This document shows, piece by piece, positions 42,814 to 45,287 of a stretch of DNA of 45,287 nucleotides. This DNA comes from Acetobacteraceae bacterium. GTDB lineage: Bacteria > Pseudomonadota > Alphaproteobacteria > Acetobacterales > Acetobacteraceae. Each line of letters begins with the position of its first letter. The first letter of the stretch is position 1. The notes beneath the pieces are model-generated. The model was given only the letters and a program-made list of their open reading frames with translations, did not search any database and was not told where the DNA came from. The stretch covers positions 1-45,287 of the forward strand of contig DAIDJM010000058.1 of NCBI GenBank assembly GCA_027451405.1, read 5' to 3'. The position numbers and the translations under genes were made by a program.

Positions 42814-43517
42814 TCGACCTCCACTATTGGACCACACCCAACGGACACAAGGTAACGATCTTTCTCGAGGAGACGGGCCTGCCCTATCGTATTGTTCCTG
42901 TGAATATCAGCGTGGGTGATCAGTTCAAGCCTGAGTTTCTAGCGATTGCACCAAACAACCGCATCCCGGCGATCGTCGATACCGCACCGGCCGATCGCGG
43001 CGCGCCAATCAGCGTCTTCGAGTCCGGCGCCATCCTGCAATATCTAGCCGAGAAGACCGGCAACTTCCTGCCATCCGACATTCGTCGGCGAACCGAGGTC
43101 ATGCAGTGGCTATTTTGGCAAATGGGCGGCCTTGGCCCGATGGCGGGTCAAAACCATCACTTCGTGCAATACGCTCCGGAAAAGCTTCCCTACGCCATAG
43201 ACCGGTATGTCAACGAGACGAGTCGCCTCTACGGCGTGCTGAACCAACGGCTTGCCGACCGCGAATTCATGGCCGGTGACTATTCGATCGCCGACATGGC
43301 AAGCTATCCTTGGATCGTTCTGCACAAGCGTCAGCAGCAGAATCTCGACGACTTTCCGTATCTGAAACGCTGGCTCGAGACGATCCGCGCGCGTCCTGCC
43401 GTCCAGCGCGCCTATGCGCTCGCGGAAAACATCAACACGGCGCCTGTGGTCAGCGAAGCATCGCGAAAGCTTCTGTTCGGACAATCCGCCACCACTCCAA
43501 CGGGAGCGAAGGCATGA
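42810..43517 (+). CDS. yfcG: Glutathione S-transferase, YfcG-like disulfide-bond oxidoreductase
   Basis: A 235-residue protein. The N terminus MIDLHYWTTPNGHKVTIFLEE keeps Thr9 and Asn11, which are the glutathione-thiol contacts in E. coli YfcG, and lacks the Tyr/Ser/Cys nucleophile of classical GSTs. NNRIPAIVD (cis-Pro) and FESGAILQYLAEKTG bind glutathione. The C-terminal domain has the GDYSIADMASYPWI N-capping box. Nu-class enzymes reduce disulfides and peroxides with two bound glutathiones. It overlaps TetR upstream and a second GST downstream, indicating one operon for thiol/electrophile stress. Confidence 0.92.
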   Translation: MIDLHYWTTPNGHKVTIFLEETGLPYRIVPVNISVGDQFKPEFLAIAPNNRIPAIVDTAPADRGAPISVFESGAILQYLAEKTGNFLPSDIRRRTEVMQWLFWQMGGLGPMAGQNHHFVQYAPEKLPYAIDRYVNETSRLYGVLNQRLADREFMAGDYSIADMASYPWIVLHKRQQQNLDDFPYLKRWLETIRARPAVQRAYALAENINTAPVVSEASRKLLFGQSATTPTGAKA

Positions 43518-44218
43518 GCGCCAACCTCCGCCTCTTCGATCTCGCAGGCGCCGACGACAATCTTCGGTTCAGTCCTAATTGCTGGCGCACGCGGCTTGCA
43601 CTGGCGCATAAAGGTCTGCCGGTCGAGACGGTGGCCTGGCGCTTCACCGAAAAGGAAGTCATTGCTAAATCCGGCCAAGGAAAGGTGCCAGTTCTCGTGG
43701 CGGGCGACCAATGGCTCTACGAGAGTTGGGATATCGCCGAGTATCTCGAAGACACCTATCCGGACCGGCCCTCTCTGTTTGGGTGCTCGCAAGGCCGCGC
43801 GGCGGCCCGGTTCGTCAACCAATGGGCGAACGAAGTCCTACACCCGGCGATGGCGCGCTTGCTCCTGCCGGACATCCACGCGGCCTTGCACGAGAAGGAC
43901 AAGGACTACTTTCGCACGACTCGCGAGGCCGCGTTCGGGCGAAGCTTCTCGGCGATCGCCGCCGAGCGCGATGAGGCGCTCGCTGCCTTGAGGCGCACCC
44001 TCGCTCCGCTGCGTACCACACTGGGGGCCCAACCCTTCGTCGCTGGCGCGGCCCCGGCCTATGCCGACCATGTCGTATTCGGGGCCTTCCAGTGGGCTCA
44101 CGTCATCACCCCTGGCTCGCTGACGGTCGCAGACGATCCGATTTCTGCTTGGGTCGAACGGATGCTCGACGCGTATGGCGGTCTTGCGCGAGCCGCGCAG
44201 CGCATGGCGAGAAGATAG
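43514..44218 (+). CDS. Glutathione S-transferase family protein (beta-etherase-like)
   Basis: A 234-residue protein. The thioredoxin-like N terminus has RFSPNCWRTRLALAHKGLPVETVAWRFTEKE, then GKVPVLVAG (cis-Pro) and YESWDIAEYLEDTYP (glutathione binding). The SPNCWRTR segment is typical of the LigE/LigF-like beta-etherase or fungal-type GST group, in which Ser contacts glutathione. The C-terminal helical domain ends with APAYADHVVFGAFQWAHVI. The frame is open upstream, but ATG 43514 overlaps the YfcG stop. Substrate unknown; the subgroup often acts on aryl ethers or other bulky electrophiles. Confidence 0.85.
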   Translation: MSANLRLFDLAGADDNLRFSPNCWRTRLALAHKGLPVETVAWRFTEKEVIAKSGQGKVPVLVAGDQWLYESWDIAEYLEDTYPDRPSLFGCSQGRAAARFVNQWANEVLHPAMARLLLPDIHAALHEKDKDYFRTTREAAFGRSFSAIAAERDEALAALRRTLAPLRTTLGAQPFVAGAAPAYADHVVFGAFQWAHVITPGSLTVADDPISAWVERMLDAYGGLARAAQRMARR

Positions 44219-44350
44219 CGCGGGCAACCGTAAATGAGAGTCTCCTCGACATCGCCGACGCGCGCGGTTCGCGTGCTTCCATCCGGACCGGATTATGCGC
44301 GGGCTCGACTTCGTCATCGAGAAGACGCATCGGATTCGAGGGACAGTGAT

Positions 44351-45037
44351 TTGACCCAACTTGCCAATATTCGCGCCTGCGTCTTCGACGCCTATGGCAC
44401 GATCTTCGACTTCGCCTCGGCAGCGGCGCGCTGCACGGACATCCCTGGAGGCAGGCACGCGGAACTAACCAGCTTATGGCGCGAAAAACAGCTGCAATAC
44501 ACGTGGTTGCGTTCGCTACAGGACCGCTACGCCGACTTCTGGCATGTGACCAGCGAGGCACTCGACTTCACGCTTGATAGTCTGGGCATCGCGGTGCCCG
44601 GCTTGCGCGACCGCTTGATGGATCTCTATTTGACTCTGTCGGCTTTCCCTGAAGTTCATGACACGTTGCGGCGCCTGAAACAGGCGGGTTTCACCACAGC
44701 GATCCTGTCCAACGGCTCACCGGCAATGCTAGATTCGGCGGTGCGCGCGGCTGGTCTGCATCCCCTAGTCGACGCAGTGCTCTCCGCCGACGCCGTGCAG
44801 GTCTTCAAGACCGATTCGCGCGTCTACGACTACGCCCTGCAACAGTTAGGTATGCGTGCAGACCAGATTTTGTTTCAATATCCCAATGACTGGGACGCCT
44901 ACGCGGCCTCCGCGTTTGGCATGCGGGTGGTGTGGTGCAACCGCTACGGACAGCAACACGAGCGACTACCTGGCCGGCCAGACCATGAGGTGCGCAGCCT
45001 CGCAGAATTGCCGTCGCTGTTAGGAATACCGAGCTGA
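44351..45037 (+). CDS. HAD-family protein, haloacid dehalogenase type II-like, active site altered
   Basis: A 228-residue HAD enzyme, the usual length of L-2-haloacid dehalogenases. The nucleophile Asp is in RACVFDAYGTIFDF; LSNGSPAMLDSAV carries the motif II Ser and the following Asn. The lysine and tyrosine are in VFKTDSRVYDYAL. In the motif near the end, the canonical S-S-N-x-W-D of dehalogenases reads Y-P-N-D-W-D. The halide/carboxylate-pocket serine is therefore replaced by Tyr and activity on haloacids is uncertain. TTG 44351 is used; the upstream in-frame extension to 44234 is low in homology. It may belong to the TetR-GST operon, 132 bases after the GST. Confidence 0.78.
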   Translation: MTQLANIRACVFDAYGTIFDFASAAARCTDIPGGRHAELTSLWREKQLQYTWLRSLQDRYADFWHVTSEALDFTLDSLGIAVPGLRDRLMDLYLTLSAFPEVHDTLRRLKQAGFTTAILSNGSPAMLDSAVRAAGLHPLVDAVLSADAVQVFKTDSRVYDYALQQLGMRADQILFQYPNDWDAYAASAFGMRVVWCNRYGQQHERLPGRPDHEVRSLAELPSLLGIPS

Positions 45038-45150
45038 ATTCAGAGTAACTTCGGAGGGCTACTCACCCTCATCCCAACTACGCTTTGGGGCCGGCAAGTC
45101 GTAGAGCGAACGTGCGACGGATCTGCCTATGTTGGCGTGTTTGCTGGATA

Positions 45151-45227
<77 letters not shown>

Positions 45228-45252
45228 TGGGTGTGTGGTTTGTGTCAGGATT

Positions 45253-45287
45253 GGAAGACCTGGCGGCGACCGACTTTCCCATGTCTT
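45253..45287 (-). rRNA. rrf: 3' end of 5S rRNA (partial, runs off the right edge)
   Basis: On the minus strand the last 35 bases of the window read AUGGGAAAGUCGGUCGCCGC then CAGGUCUUCC. This is the conserved 3' tail of alphaproteobacterial 5S rRNA, with the GGUCGCNGCCAGG segment closing helix I. The gene continues beyond the window. With the downstream tRNA-fMet it marks the tail of an rRNA operon transcribed leftward. The exact 3' end may differ by a few bases. Confidence 0.85.

Noticed and set aside
44234-44350. N-terminal extension of the HAD protein from ATG 44234
   Set aside because: The added 39 residues are polar, unrelated to the family, and TTG 44351 gives the normal length and N-terminal strand.

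Overview
The window is a GC-rich, gene-dense bacterial chromosome segment with many 4-base ATGA/GTGA stop/start overlaps. The cbb3 oxidase cluster with a FixK/FNR-type box, and an initiator tRNA directly behind a 5S rRNA end, suggest an alphaproteobacterium. A Rhodospirillales/Acetobacteraceae-like lineage is likely, but this is inference from gene content, not a phylogeny.

Layout. 1-2742: envelope glycan genes (a truncated gene and a GT4 glycosyltransferase) and a ferredoxin-NADP reductase. 2796-8735: a tight run of seven plus-strand genes. It holds a molybdate-type solute-binding protein, a membrane cytochrome b, a sulfite-oxidase-fold molybdoenzyme, a DUF2064/TIGR04282 transferase, a polytopic mannosyltransferase-like protein, a radical SAM/SPASM enzyme and a GST. 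8711-13727: an L-2-hydroxyglutarate-oxidase-like flavoprotein, PriA, and the DUF484-XerC pair. 13886-20347: UDP-glucuronate decarboxylase, then a minus-strand operon YfiR - CHASE-type hybrid histidine kinase - Zn alcohol dehydrogenase, divergent from a TonB-dependent receptor. 20353-22352: a beta-hydroxyacid dehydrogenase and an Old Yellow Enzyme.

22505-32729 is the most striking part: a self-contained selenocysteine system beside its probable client. selD is divergent from selA-selB, and the tRNA-Sec gene starts 4 bases after the selB stop. Next comes a formate dehydrogenase alpha subunit read through an in-frame UGA (Sec199), with a SECIS hairpin 11 bases downstream. The alpha gene is divergent from a small conserved-looking ORF, the four-cluster ferredoxin beta subunit and an NrfD-type membrane subunit. 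The alpha subunit shows no Tat leader and no cytochrome b subunit is present, so a cytoplasm-facing, quinone-linked formate dehydrogenase is a reasonable hypothesis.

33185-41961: a complete ccoNOQP-ccoGHIS cluster for the high-affinity cbb3 oxidase on the minus strand. It includes tiny ccoQ and ccoS genes, a perfect TTGAT-N4-ATCAA box upstream, and a divergent TauE/SafE-family membrane protein. Formate oxidation to quinone and microaerobic cbb3 respiration could form one electron path. 42196-45037: a TetR regulator with two GSTs and a HAD-family dehalogenase-like protein, preceded by palindromes. 45151-45287: tRNA-fMet and the 3' end of a 5S rRNA, the tail of an rRNA operon running in from the right edge.
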